Positions 9,364-17,362 of a DNA stretch of 64,000 nucleotides are shown in pieces. How positions within the stretch are numbered: the first letter of the stretch is position 1; each line of letters begins with the position of its first letter. A program made the position numbers and the translations under genes. The notes below the pieces were generated by a model. The model did not search any database. It was not told the DNA's origin and worked only from the letters and a program-made list of their open reading frames with translations. This stretch comes from UBA9926 sp038131595 (GTDB lineage: Bacteria > Pseudomonadota > Gammaproteobacteria > Pseudomonadales > Azotimanducaceae): the NCBI GenBank assembly GCA_038131595.1, contig JAYPPR010000008.1, forward strand, positions 992,001-1,056,000. The letters are read 5' to 3'.

Positions 9364-11562
9364 TTATTCCTTTGGTTCTAGTTTTGCCATGGCTGCCATG
9401 AGCCATTTGATTCCCTGCCCATCAAACGCTACCTGCACCCGCGCCTGTGGGCCCGTGCCCTCGTAAGCCAGGATCACGCCCTCGCCAAACTTAGCATGGT
9501 TAACTTTCTGCCCCAACTTGAGCTGAGTGCCCTCCACCTCCGACTTGAAATGAACCTTAGGAGGCCTGCTCGAACTGAGTGCGGGTCGAACCAGCACTTC
9601 ATGGGCGCGGATTTCTTCGACCAACTCCTTGGGGACATCGCTAATAAATCGCGACGGTCGATTGTAATGATCGCTGCCGTTCATGCGCCGCGACTCGGCA
9701 TAGGTGAGATACAGTTTTTGGCGTGCCCTCGTGATACCTACGTAGCAGAGCCTACGTTCCTCTTCGAGTCGTCCCGGTTCGTCCATCGACATTTGGTGGG
9801 GGAACAAACCATCTTCCATTCCGGCGAGAAAGACCGTCTTAAATTCCAGCCCTTTAGCGCTGTGCATGGTCATCATTTGCACCGCGTCTTGATGCTGGTC
9901 ACCCTGAGCATCACCCGCCTCAAGCGCTGCGTGAGACAAAAAGGCATCAAGAATCGAGATCTCAACCTCGCTGTCATCTTCAAAGAGGACTTGATCATCA
10001 GGATCAAAGGACCTCGCCGCTGAGACCAATTCCCCTAGGTTTTCCAGTCGCGCTTGCCCGCGTTCACCACCTTCTTTTTCATAGAGTGCTTTAAGCTCAG
10101 CTGCATCGATGACTGCTTCTACCAGGCCAGGAAGGTCAAGCTGCTCGGTGCTCTCATCGAGTTCATTGATAAGCGACAAAAACCCAGCGACGGCACGATG
10201 GGCTCGGCCAGGCAGTGACTCAGCTTCGCACCGTTCAGTGGCTGCCTGCCAGAGTGAAACATTGTTCTGACGGGCGGTTTCTCGCAGGAGTTCTACCGTC
10301 TTGTCACCGATACCTCTTGGCGGCACGTTAACAACACGCTCAAAGGCGGCGTCACTATCTCTCGACGTGAGTAGCCGCATATAGGCCAACGCCGTTCGAA
10401 TTTCCGCGCGCTCGAAAAATCGCTGACCGCCATAAATTCGGTAAGGGATTTGCGATCGTAAAAACCCCTCTTCCAAGACCCTTGACTGAGCATTCGAACG
10501 ATACAGCACGGCGTGCTCTGAAAGCGCCTCACCTTTAGCGAGTCCCTCTTGGACGCGCGCAACAATAAAGCGGGACTCATCGATCTCGTTATAAGCCGCA
10601 TAAAGACCGATACGCTCGCCTTCTCCATCGGCGGTCCATAACGCTTTACCCAGACGGTCCGCATTCTTTTCAATCAGCCCGTTGGCTGCCTGCAGAATCG
10701 TCGCCGTTGATCGATAATTCTGTTCCAGGCGGAAAACGGTTGCGCCGCTAAAGTCTCGCTCGAAGCGTTGGATATTCTCAATCTTGGCGCCACGCCACCC
10801 GTAAATGGATTGATCATCGTCCCCCACCACCATCACCTGGCTGGCATTCCCTGCCAGCACTCTGAGCCATGCATATTGGAGGGCATTCGTATCCTGGAAT
10901 TCGTCGACCAAAATCGCTTGGAATCGCCTTTGGTAGTGCTGGAGCAGCGCTGGCTGGTTCAGCAGCGTCTCGTGCATACGAAGCAGCAGCTCGGCAAAGT
11001 CGACTAGCCCACCACGTTCACACGCTTCCTGATAGGCCCGATAAATGCGGAGCTGAACTTGAACAAAAAGATCGCCTTGGTCATGGATATGCTCTGCCCG
11101 TAACCCTTCGTCTTTTTGCGCGTTAATCCACCAAACCGACTGGCGCGGCGGCCACTTTTTCTCATCGACATCGAGCGCAGCCATGACTCGCCGAACCATA
11201 CGGAGTTGGTCATCGGCATCTAGGATTTGAAAGTTCTGATCCAGACCCGCATCTTGCCAATGTGATCGAAGAAATCGGTGAGCGAGCCCGTGAAAGGTGC
11301 CAACCCACATACCGCGAAGCGGCATGGCCAACTGACTTTCGATTCTGTGACGCATTTCGGCGGCGGCCTTGTTCGTGAAGGTCACCGCCATAATGCTGAA
11401 GGGGGAAAGCCCTTCGACTTCAGCAAGCCAAGCAATTCTCTGGGTTAATACGCGAGTCTTCCCACTACCGGCTCCCGCTAGCACGAGCGCGTGGCCTAAC
11501 GGCGCCGACACAGCCTCGCGCTGAGCTTCATTCAATTGATCGAGAATCGTTGTGACATCCAT
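9364..11562 (-). CDS. uvrD: DNA helicase II UvrD
   Basis: A superfamily 1A 3'-5' helicase for nucleotide excision and mismatch repair. The 732 residues compare with about 720 in E. coli. Visible: Walker A AGAGSGKTRVL, the TFTNKAAAEMRHR motif, VDEFQDTN, GDDDQSIYGWRGA, EQNYRST, HSAKGLEFK and CYVGITRARQ, plus the C-terminal UvrD segment with AKFGEG and GIKWLMAAMAKLE that distinguishes UvrD from Rep. Its start region is divergent from the gene at 11701, with an extended -10-like element and a dyad between them. I see no clear SOS box there. Confidence 0.97.
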   Translation of the reverse strand: MDVTTILDQLNEAQREAVSAPLGHALVLAGAGSGKTRVLTQRIAWLAEVEGLSPFSIMAVTFTNKAAAEMRHRIESQLAMPLRGMWVGTFHGLAHRFLRSHWQDAGLDQNFQILDADDQLRMVRRVMAALDVDEKKWPPRQSVWWINAQKDEGLRAEHIHDQGDLFVQVQLRIYRAYQEACERGGLVDFAELLLRMHETLLNQPALLQHYQRRFQAILVDEFQDTNALQYAWLRVLAGNASQVMVVGDDDQSIYGWRGAKIENIQRFERDFSGATVFRLEQNYRSTATILQAANGLIEKNADRLGKALWTADGEGERIGLYAAYNEIDESRFIVARVQEGLAKGEALSEHAVLYRSNAQSRVLEEGFLRSQIPYRIYGGQRFFERAEIRTALAYMRLLTSRDSDAAFERVVNVPPRGIGDKTVELLRETARQNNVSLWQAATERCEAESLPGRAHRAVAGFLSLINELDESTEQLDLPGLVEAVIDAAELKALYEKEGGERGQARLENLGELVSAARSFDPDDQVLFEDDSEVEISILDAFLSHAALEAGDAQGDQHQDAVQMMTMHSAKGLEFKTVFLAGMEDGLFPHQMSMDEPGRLEEERRLCYVGITRARQKLYLTYAESRRMNGSDHYNRPSRFISDVPKELVEEIRAHEVLVRPALSSSRPPKVHFKSEVEGTQLKLGQKVNHAKFGEGVILAYEGTGPQARVQVAFDGQGIKWLMAAMAKLEPKE

Positions 11563-11601
11563 GCGTTTTCTTGGAAGACCGGGCCGCCTGAAGGGACCGC
11601 C

Positions 11602-11607
11602 AGTGTA
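11602..11607 (-). promoter_or_regulatory. Probable extended -10 element for uvrD
   Basis: On the minus strand the sequence TGCTACACT, an extended -10 (TGn plus TACACT), lies about 40 bases upstream of the uvrD ATG. No good -35 hexamer lies 16-18 bases further up, which is tolerated with a TGn element. Prediction only. Confidence 0.35.
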
Positions 11608-11620
11608 GCATTTTGTTTAC

Positions 11621-11649
11621 GATCTGAGCCCAGCCTCTAGCCTCAGATC
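11621..11649. repeat. Inverted repeat GATCTGAG / CTCAGATC between divergent genes
   Basis: Perfect 8-base arms (11621-11628 and 11642-11649) are separated by 13 bases, lying between the uvrD -10 and the divergent 200-residue gene. The position suits an operator or a leader hairpin. No T-run follows on either strand, so it is not an intrinsic terminator. Confidence 0.45.
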
Positions 11650-11700
11650 TCGCCTTCGCGCCGATGAAATGGCATGCTTTGCCGCGGTGAGGAGAGCTGA

Positions 11701-12303
11701 ATGAACCGATTAGCGCGATGGCAGTTAAGCCTTAAACGTAAGGACAAAGGATTTTTGTTTGACGGCGATGATGCTGTCTTTAAAGCATTACTGCCTCAAA
11801 CAACTACCTACGCGGAATATGGCGTTGGTAAGTCCAGCCTATGGGTGCTTGCGAACACTCCCGCCTCTATTTTTGCCGTAGATACTTCTCAATACTGGAT
11901 CGATCAAGTGCGCAGTAAGGCGGGCGAATCCGCAGCTCGCTTCGATATCGACTGGGTCGATCTAGGGCCCATTGGCTGGGCAGGTCGACCAAAGAATTAT
12001 GCAAAGCGTGCAGCCTTTCAGCGCTACATTGAATCGCCCTGGAACCGTGGCCAAAAGCCTGAAGTCATACTGGTTGACGGTCGATTTAGAGTGGCTTGCT
12101 TTCTCTATTCCCTCGCCAGCGCCGACCCCGGATCGACGATCTTGTTTGACGACTATAAAGACCGCGAACACTACCATGTCGTCGAAGAATTCTTGAAACC
12201 CAGTCGGTTTTGCGGACGCCAGGCGATCTTTGATGTGCCAGAGGCATTAGACCGCGAAGCGCTACTCGCCGAGTATGAGAAGTTCCAGTACGTGATGGAT
12301 TAA
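11701..12303 (+). CDS. Methyltransferase-like protein of unknown function (200 aa)
   Basis: I do not recognise a named family. The 200-residue, apparently cytosolic protein has a Rossmann/SAM-methyltransferase look: TYAEYGVGKSSLWVLAN resembles motif I (glycine loop after a beta strand), FAVDTSQYWID could be the acidic strand-2 end, and VILVDGRFRVAC followed by STILFDDYKDREHYHVVEEF fits later strands. No signal peptide or membrane span is visible. It starts at ATG 11701 after GAGGAGAG, a good ribosome binding site. It stands alone, divergent from uvrD and followed by a 640-base gap with one small opposite-strand ORF. Real coding is very likely; function is unassigned. Confidence 0.75.
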   Translation: MNRLARWQLSLKRKDKGFLFDGDDAVFKALLPQTTTYAEYGVGKSSLWVLANTPASIFAVDTSQYWIDQVRSKAGESAARFDIDWVDLGPIGWAGRPKNYAKRAAFQRYIESPWNRGQKPEVILVDGRFRVACFLYSLASADPGSTILFDDYKDREHYHVVEEFLKPSRFCGRQAIFDVPEALDREALLAEYEKFQYVMD

Positions 12304-12945
12304 GGGTGCTGGCGCTGGGCCTTCACACAACAGACTAGCGATCACCGGGCCCTTTTGTCGTCTAGCGACTTGTTACTGAAGCGTTCGTATTAGAGCACTT
12401 TTGTTGGGGAGCTTAACGTCTATGGGCCTGGCGTTTAGGCACCGGATGTTTAATTGTCTTTTGGCTCTGACCTTTCCGTCTTTCCTTTTGTCTTTTTGCC
12501 CCGCTTCATTTGCTCGAACGCGTCGCTGATTTTCTGCTCTAGCGCCGCTTGGCCGTCATACGCCATATCGCGAAACGACTTCGCGATTCGAGGCGGCGCT
12601 TTGGAGCCCACCTTTTGAGATTGGCGGTCACTCGATGCTTTGGTCTCGCTGGGAGGCTGACGCTTTTTCATTCTGTTGCTACTCGATCCGTGTCTAACTC
12701 ATCGTTGTTAGATCTAACGCTTCATCGATAACGGCTAAATTCAAATAGTCGCTGGTTGTGCTTCACGCTCGCTTGCTCGGTAAGGTAAGTGAAAACCTAG
12801 CCAACGCTTCAGTCCCGCTTAAGGGACGCGCGCACATTCATCGAAGGCATACCACTAGCCCCAAGGCCTCCTAACAGAGCTGGGCCTCAAATGTCGCGTC
12901 GATCGATAAGTAGCCTTACCTGCTTATCCTGACAGCCCGTGAGCA
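12304..12945. other. Gene-poor gap between the 200-aa gene and purK
   Basis: About 640 bases hold only one small candidate gene (12450-12671, minus). Two hairpin-forming sequences are visible: GTCCC-GCTTAA-GGGAC at 12812-12827 and a 9-pair stem at 12905-12928 (GATAAGTAG pairing with CTGCTTATC around a CCTTAC loop) just past the purK stop. Neither is followed by a T-run in the direction of transcription, so I do not call them terminators. Confidence 0.6.
12450..12671 (-). CDS. Small basic hypothetical protein (73 aa)
   Basis: A 73-residue Lys/Arg/Ser-rich, highly charged protein beginning MKKRQPPSETKASSD and ending GKTERSEPKDN, with a central stretch (PRIAKSFRDMAYDG) that could form a helix. 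No family recognised, no signal peptide or membrane span. No clear Shine-Dalgarno precedes the ATG. It is the only candidate gene in a 640-base gap. It could be a small nucleic-acid-binding protein or a chance ORF; I cannot decide from sequence alone. Confidence 0.4.
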   Translation of the reverse strand: MKKRQPPSETKASSDRQSQKVGSKAPPRIAKSFRDMAYDGQAALEQKISDAFEQMKRGKKTKGKTERSEPKDN

Positions 12946-14031
12946 TCACCCATCGTGCAAGGCGTTGATCAAACCCATCGCCTCTGACCGAACGCTATCG
13001 GCATCAGGGCCAATCAAGGTGATATGCCCTAGCTTTCTCCCCTTGCGCACGCCTTTGCCGTAGGTCTGAATGAGTGCTCGAATAGGCCCAGCCGGCAACG
13101 TTTCTGGCAACTTATCGTCTAGGAGATTAACCATGGCTGCCGCTTCAGTGAAATGCGGGGGCGTCACAGGCTCGCCCATACAGCACTTCACATGCTGAAC
13201 GAATTGATCGGGGCCCACCGCACCGATCGTCCAATGGCCGGTGTTATGGACGCGGGGCGCAATTTCATTCACGATCAGCTCGCCTTTGGTCAGGAAGAAC
13301 TCGATCGCTAAGACACCCACATAGTTCATGGCTCCTACCAACCGCTCAGCTATCGCTTTGGCTTGATCCGCCAACGCTGCATCGATACCAGATGGAACAA
13401 AACTACCGATCAAGATCCCGTCCCGCATCACATTCTCTGTCATTGGGTAGGTCGTGGTCTGACCTTGCTCGTCTCTGCCAATAACAATGGCATATTCCAG
13501 GTCGATGGCTATCTCGGCCTCAGCAATGACCGGATAAGCATCCTCTGGAATATCGCTGATGGAATCGCTACCCACTCGCCACTGACCGCCGCCGTCATAG
13601 CCGCCGAGTGTTCGCTTGCAGCGAACATAGGGGCCGGGCAGCGCCGCGAACCCCGATTCAAGTTCCGCAGAGTTCTGGGCCAAGAACCAGGGCGATGTCG
13701 GGATATCTAGCTGATCTAGTAACGCTTTCTGCGTATCACGCTCTCGCAGCACAACGAGCGCATCGTAGTTCGGAGCAAGGCCGACGTTAGACGCGCGCCT
13801 TAATAGGTCATCCGGCAAGCTTTCACGCTCAACCGTAATCACATCACTCGCACTTAAAAAAGCATCGAACTGATCAACACCGTAAATAGGGCCAAGACCG
13901 GTAACGACAGGGGTTTCATCCAAGCAGAGATAAACGACGCGATACCCTAGCCTATTCGCGGCTTCCCCCAGCATTTGACTGAGTTGGCCACACCCCATGA
14001 TGCCAAGACATTGATTTGAGGGTTCACGCAT
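12946..14031 (-). CDS. purK: N5-carboxyaminoimidazole ribonucleotide synthase PurK
   Basis: An ATP-grasp enzyme that carboxylates AIR to N5-CAIR in purine synthesis. The 361 residues fit the family. Visible: the N-terminal IMGCGQLSQMLGEAANRLG nucleotide-binding fold; CKRTLGGYDGGGQW, the ATP-grasp glycine loop; AEAEIAIDLEYAIVIGR; and VNEIAPRVHNTGHWT with the metal-ligand Glu/Asn. It lies five bases downstream of purE in a purEK operon, which supplies the substrate-product pair for consecutive reactions. Confidence 0.95.
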   Translation of the reverse strand: MREPSNQCLGIMGCGQLSQMLGEAANRLGYRVVYLCLDETPVVTGLGPIYGVDQFDAFLSASDVITVERESLPDDLLRRASNVGLAPNYDALVVLRERDTQKALLDQLDIPTSPWFLAQNSAELESGFAALPGPYVRCKRTLGGYDGGGQWRVGSDSISDIPEDAYPVIAEAEIAIDLEYAIVIGRDEQGQTTTYPMTENVMRDGILIGSFVPSGIDAALADQAKAIAERLVGAMNYVGVLAIEFFLTKGELIVNEIAPRVHNTGHWTIGAVGPDQFVQHVKCCMGEPVTPPHFTEAAAMVNLLDDKLPETLPAGPIRALIQTYGKGVRKGRKLGHITLIGPDADSVRSEAMGLINALHDG

Positions 14032-14036
14032 CGAGG

Positions 14037-14522
14037 CTATTCAACGGGGTCAACTGGAACGTTGGCCGTTTGCTGTTCACGATAACGGTCAAGGGCGTCT
14101 CTAATCACGGGGTCTTCAAGCGCCAGGATAGAAGCAGCAAATATTCCCGCATTGACGGCGCCAGATTGGCCAACCGCGAAGGTGGCGACCGGGACGCCCT
14201 TGGGCATTTGAACAATCGACATCAGCGCATCCATCCCATTTAAGGCCGTCGCATCAACGGGCACGCCGAGCACTGGAAGCGGCGTCATTGCCGCTGTCAT
14301 CCCAGGCAAATGTGCCGCCCCACCCGCGCCCGCAATGATGGCTTTCAAACCGCGCTCACGCGCGGTTCGAGCGTACTGGACCAGCCGGTCTGGCGTTCGA
14401 TGCGCCGACACGACCTTAGTCTCATAGCCAACACCCAGCTCATCAAGCACCAGCGCAGCGCTTTCCATCACTCGCCAATCTGAACGGGAGCCCATGATGA
14501 TCCCAATTACGCTGTTCGTCAT
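14037..14522 (-). CDS. purE: N5-CAIR mutase PurE
   Basis: Converts N5-CAIR to CAIR. From ATG 14522 the product is 161 residues; a TTG three codons upstream (14531) is a weaker alternative. Class I PurE motifs are intact: GIIMGSRSDWRVM, VVSAHRTPDRL with the catalytic His, AGAGGAAHLPGM and SIVQMPKGVPVATFAVG. It is the first gene of purEK. A TATACT sequence at 14569-14574 on the minus strand, about 47 bases upstream, is a plausible -10, but the matching -35 is poor. No PurR-like operator was recognised. Confidence 0.95.
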   Translation of the reverse strand: MTNSVIGIIMGSRSDWRVMESAALVLDELGVGYETKVVSAHRTPDRLVQYARTARERGLKAIIAGAGGAAHLPGMTAAMTPLPVLGVPVDATALNGMDALMSIVQMPKGVPVATFAVGQSGAVNAGIFAASILALEDPVIRDALDRYREQQTANVPVDPVE

Positions 14523-14835
14523 TTGCTTCAATACCTAGCCAAGTGAAGGCTGCTTTAGATTGGATCTCAGTATAACCGACCACTATTTCGCGTAACGAAC
14601 TTTATCCCTCTTGGCCGGTCGTCAAATCGGTAACCCGGCGGAATTTGCTTTCAAAAATGAGAGGTTTCTTCAACCCTTGGCTTTTAGCCACCGGGTCAAC
14701 GTCTCATTCATAGGTTTTCAACATTGGGATTGGCAGGGGGCGTTTGACGAAAAGAAGAATTTTAGAATTGATGCGATGTTGCAAGTCTATTCAAAGGCTT
14801 TTGCTCGATCTATTCGTCAAACCAATCACCCGGGT
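14523..14835. other. Intergenic spacer upstream of purEK
   Basis: About 310 bases between the purE start and the stop of the exported-protein gene, both on the minus strand. It holds a TATACT candidate -10 for purE at 14569-14574 (minus). A plus-strand ORF from 14611 runs into the antisense of the neighbouring gene and shows no family features, so I regard it as chance. Confidence 0.5.
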
Positions 14836-15504
14836 CTACTTGGTCGGTTCAATAGACACTGGGATCACGCTGAAGACTACGGTTGGATTCTCTTTCATCA
14901 GCCGCGATGACATTTTTATTTCGATGGCCTGATCTGAATCCGTGTCGTAACGGTAGGTTTTTGTATTCGCGGGAATCTCAATAGTAGCGGGTTGATCAAA
15001 CTGGAACTTGAGAGCGCTAGTCTTTGGCGCGAAGAAAGACATTGCGCCGGCCATCTTCTTCACAAACTGATTAAAGTCTTCAATGACGATGAACAAATCT
15101 TTGTAGGGCATCATTGTTGAAGAAGGGGGCTTAATACCGGCATTCAAGTTGACTACCAATGCGTCCTTATCTTGATTTAATTTCAGAGCGAGTTGCTTCG
15201 CGGTGTCGTCTTCGAATACCGGCAGTTCAATCGTCCCTGTGATCACATCCACAGGTATCTGTTGGAGCATTTGATCGCCATTAACGATCGACACTTTGAC
15301 ATCGTCGTAGGAGATCTCGTCGCTCAGAATCTCCAGTTTAATCTCACTCTGAATCAGCGGCGATTTAGATTGACTGACTGTGCTCAGAAGCCGATTAATC
15401 TTTTCATATTCAATTTCTCGGCCCTCAGACGCTAAAGCCGCGGGTCCAACTATCAATAGGAAGGCCCAGAGGGTAAGTCTGCCCAGCAATCGTTTTGTAT
15501 CGAT
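14836..15504 (-). CDS. Exported protein of unknown function, possible ATC start
   Basis: A roughly 220-residue exported protein. A signal peptide is clear: TKRLLGRLTLWAFLLIVG, then PAALAS as a likely cleavage site. The mature part is beta-strand-like, without Cys or a recognised domain, with hydrophilic segments such as IEIPANTKTYRYDTDSD. No family assigned. The start is unusual. The first ordinary start codon is TTG at 15489, but a strong Shine-Dalgarno AAGGAGG (15510-15516) sits 5 bases before an in-frame ATC at 15504, which would add MDTKR and complete the positive n-region of the signal. It begins some 20 bases after the glmS stop, so it is probably the last gene of a glmU-glmS unit. Confidence 0.7.
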   Translation of the reverse strand: MDTKRLLGRLTLWAFLLIVGPAALASEGREIEYEKINRLLSTVSQSKSPLIQSEIKLEILSDEISYDDVKVSIVNGDQMLQQIPVDVITGTIELPVFEDDTAKQLALKLNQDKDALVVNLNAGIKPPSSTMMPYKDLFIVIEDFNQFVKKMAGAMSFFAPKTSALKFQFDQPATIEIPANTKTYRYDTDSDQAIEIKMSSRLMKENPTVVFSVIPVSIEPTK

Positions 15505-15524
15505 GAGAGCCTCCTTCCTCTGGC

Positions 15525-17354
15525 CTATTCGACAGTCACAGATTTGGCGAGGTTCCGTGGCTGATCAACATCTGTGCCTCGCATAACCGCTACGTGATAG
15601 GCAAGCAGCTGCAAAGGCACCACATGCACCATCGGCGACAAGATAGGTGGGACCTCGGGCAAGATCACTGTGGTTAACCCCTCTTCACCAGCGAACTCGG
15701 CGCCGTGATCGGTAAAGACGTAGAGCTTTCCACCTCGGGCTGCGACCTCTTGAAGATTAGATTTCACTTTGTCGAGCAATTCATCGCTGGGCGCGATGCA
15801 AACCACCGGCATATCTTCATCAACCAGCGCAAGCGGCCCGTGTTTAAGCTCACCGGCTGGGTAGCCCTCGGCATGGATATAAGAGATTTCTTTAAGCTTC
15901 AATGCCCCTTCCAGCGCCACAGGGTAGTGCACGCCTCGGCCCAAGAACAAACTGTGATCCTTCTCGATAAATGCTTCTGCTACCGCTCGAATGGCAGGCT
16001 CAGCTTCTAACACTTGCTCGATTCGATCGGGTAGAGAATGGAGCGCGGCAACCAGGTCTGCTTCAGCCTCTGAGCTAAGGCCGCGACTCCTCCCTAGCGC
16101 GACGGCCAACAAGAGCAGGTCGACCAGCTGCGTCGTAAATGCCTTGGTGGACGCAACGCCAATTTCAACGCCCGCATTGGTCATGATGGCGGCGTCTGAC
16201 TCACGTACCAGCGATGAATTCGCGACATTACAAATACACAGCGACCCCAAATAGCCTTGGGTTTTTGCTTGCCTCAGCGCGGCGAGGGTGTCCGCCGTTT
16301 CACCGGACTGAGAAATCGTCACGAAGACCGTGTTTTCAGGTACCGCTGCTTTGCGATAGCGAATTTCCGACGCGATCTCGACCTGGCAAGGCAGCTGAGC
16401 CAACTCTTCGATCCAATAGCGGCCGACTAGCCCGCTGTAATAGCTCGTACCACACGCCACGATCTGAATATTTTGTGCCTCGCGCAGAAGTGTTTCTGCG
16501 CCTAAGCCAAACGATTCAATCAGCACGCTGCTCTGCCCAAGCCGACCCTCGAGCGTTGACCGAACCGCCTTCGGCTGCTCATGGATCTCCTTCAACATGA
16601 AGTGCTTATAGTTACCTTTGTCTGACGCATCGTCTCGGCTATCGAGCTCCACCGTGCGACTTGCAATGGAGGCCTCGCTCGCGCCGAAGATTGAGATATC
16701 GTCACGACGGACTTGAACTAACTCGCCCTCTTCTAGGTAAATAAAACGGTCGGTGACAGGCCTCAGCGCCTGGGGATCAGACGCGATGAAATTCTCATCA
16801 ATACCGACGCCGACAACGAGGGGACTTCCTTGCCTTGCGCCGATTAGCTGATCTGGGTAGTCAAGATGCTGCACGGCAATGGCATACGCGCCCTCCAGCA
16901 TGGCTACCGCACGAGAGACCCCTTCCTTTAGGTCCCCTGCTACGGCGACCTCTCGGTGAATGAGGTGCGCCATGACTTCTGTGTCCGTCTCAGACGTAAA
17001 CGTATAACCATCGCCCTTCAACTCAGCCCGCAACGCTTCGTGGTTTTCAATAATGCCGTTGTGAACAACCGCTACTCGATCGCTGGAAACATGGGGGTGG
17101 GCATTTGCTGCGGTTGGTTTTCCGTGCGTTGCCCAGCGTGTGTGGGCGATGCCTATCGTTCCTTCGGGCGCTTGCTCATCACAGCTGGCTTTCAGCTCAG
17201 CGACTTTACCTACCTCACGAATTCTGACCAGTCCATCGCCCTGCTTTAGGCAAACTCCAGCAGAGTCATAGCCCCGATATTCCAAGCGCTTTAAGCCTTC
17301 CAGCAAAATCCCGCGGACATTCCTCGTGGAGGCGGCACCAACAATTCCACACAT
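15525..17354 (-). CDS. glmS: Glutamine-fructose-6-phosphate aminotransferase GlmS
   Basis: Makes glucosamine-6-phosphate from fructose-6-phosphate and glutamine, the entry to amino sugar and cell-wall precursors. The 609 residues are the standard length. Visible: N-terminal nucleophile Cys2 (MCGIVGA), the glutaminase motifs AHTRWATHGKP and VVHNGIIENHEALR, two SIS domains (VACGTSYYSG, TISQSGETADT, GRGVHYPVALEGALKLKEI), and the C-terminal NLAKSVTVE with the ring-closing Lys. It follows glmU by 8 bases, so the two successive steps are encoded together. I see no glmS-type ribozyme; in gammaproteobacteria control is usually by small RNAs. Confidence 0.97.
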   Translation of the reverse strand: MCGIVGAASTRNVRGILLEGLKRLEYRGYDSAGVCLKQGDGLVRIREVGKVAELKASCDEQAPEGTIGIAHTRWATHGKPTAANAHPHVSSDRVAVVHNGIIENHEALRAELKGDGYTFTSETDTEVMAHLIHREVAVAGDLKEGVSRAVAMLEGAYAIAVQHLDYPDQLIGARQGSPLVVGVGIDENFIASDPQALRPVTDRFIYLEEGELVQVRRDDISIFGASEASIASRTVELDSRDDASDKGNYKHFMLKEIHEQPKAVRSTLEGRLGQSSVLIESFGLGAETLLREAQNIQIVACGTSYYSGLVGRYWIEELAQLPCQVEIASEIRYRKAAVPENTVFVTISQSGETADTLAALRQAKTQGYLGSLCICNVANSSLVRESDAAIMTNAGVEIGVASTKAFTTQLVDLLLLAVALGRSRGLSSEAEADLVAALHSLPDRIEQVLEAEPAIRAVAEAFIEKDHSLFLGRGVHYPVALEGALKLKEISYIHAEGYPAGELKHGPLALVDEDMPVVCIAPSDELLDKVKSNLQEVAARGGKLYVFTDHGAEFAGEEGLTTVILPEVPPILSPMVHVVPLQLLAYHVAVMRGTDVDQPRNLAKSVTVE

Positions 17355-17362
17355 AATTCAAT

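Noticed and set aside
12812..12827. GTCCC-GCTTAA-GGGAC hairpin as terminator
   Set aside because: No T-run on either side; kept only as a remark on the gap.
14611..14910. Plus-strand 99-codon ORF upstream of purE
   Set aside because: It runs antisense into the exported-protein gene, has no family features and no ribosome site.
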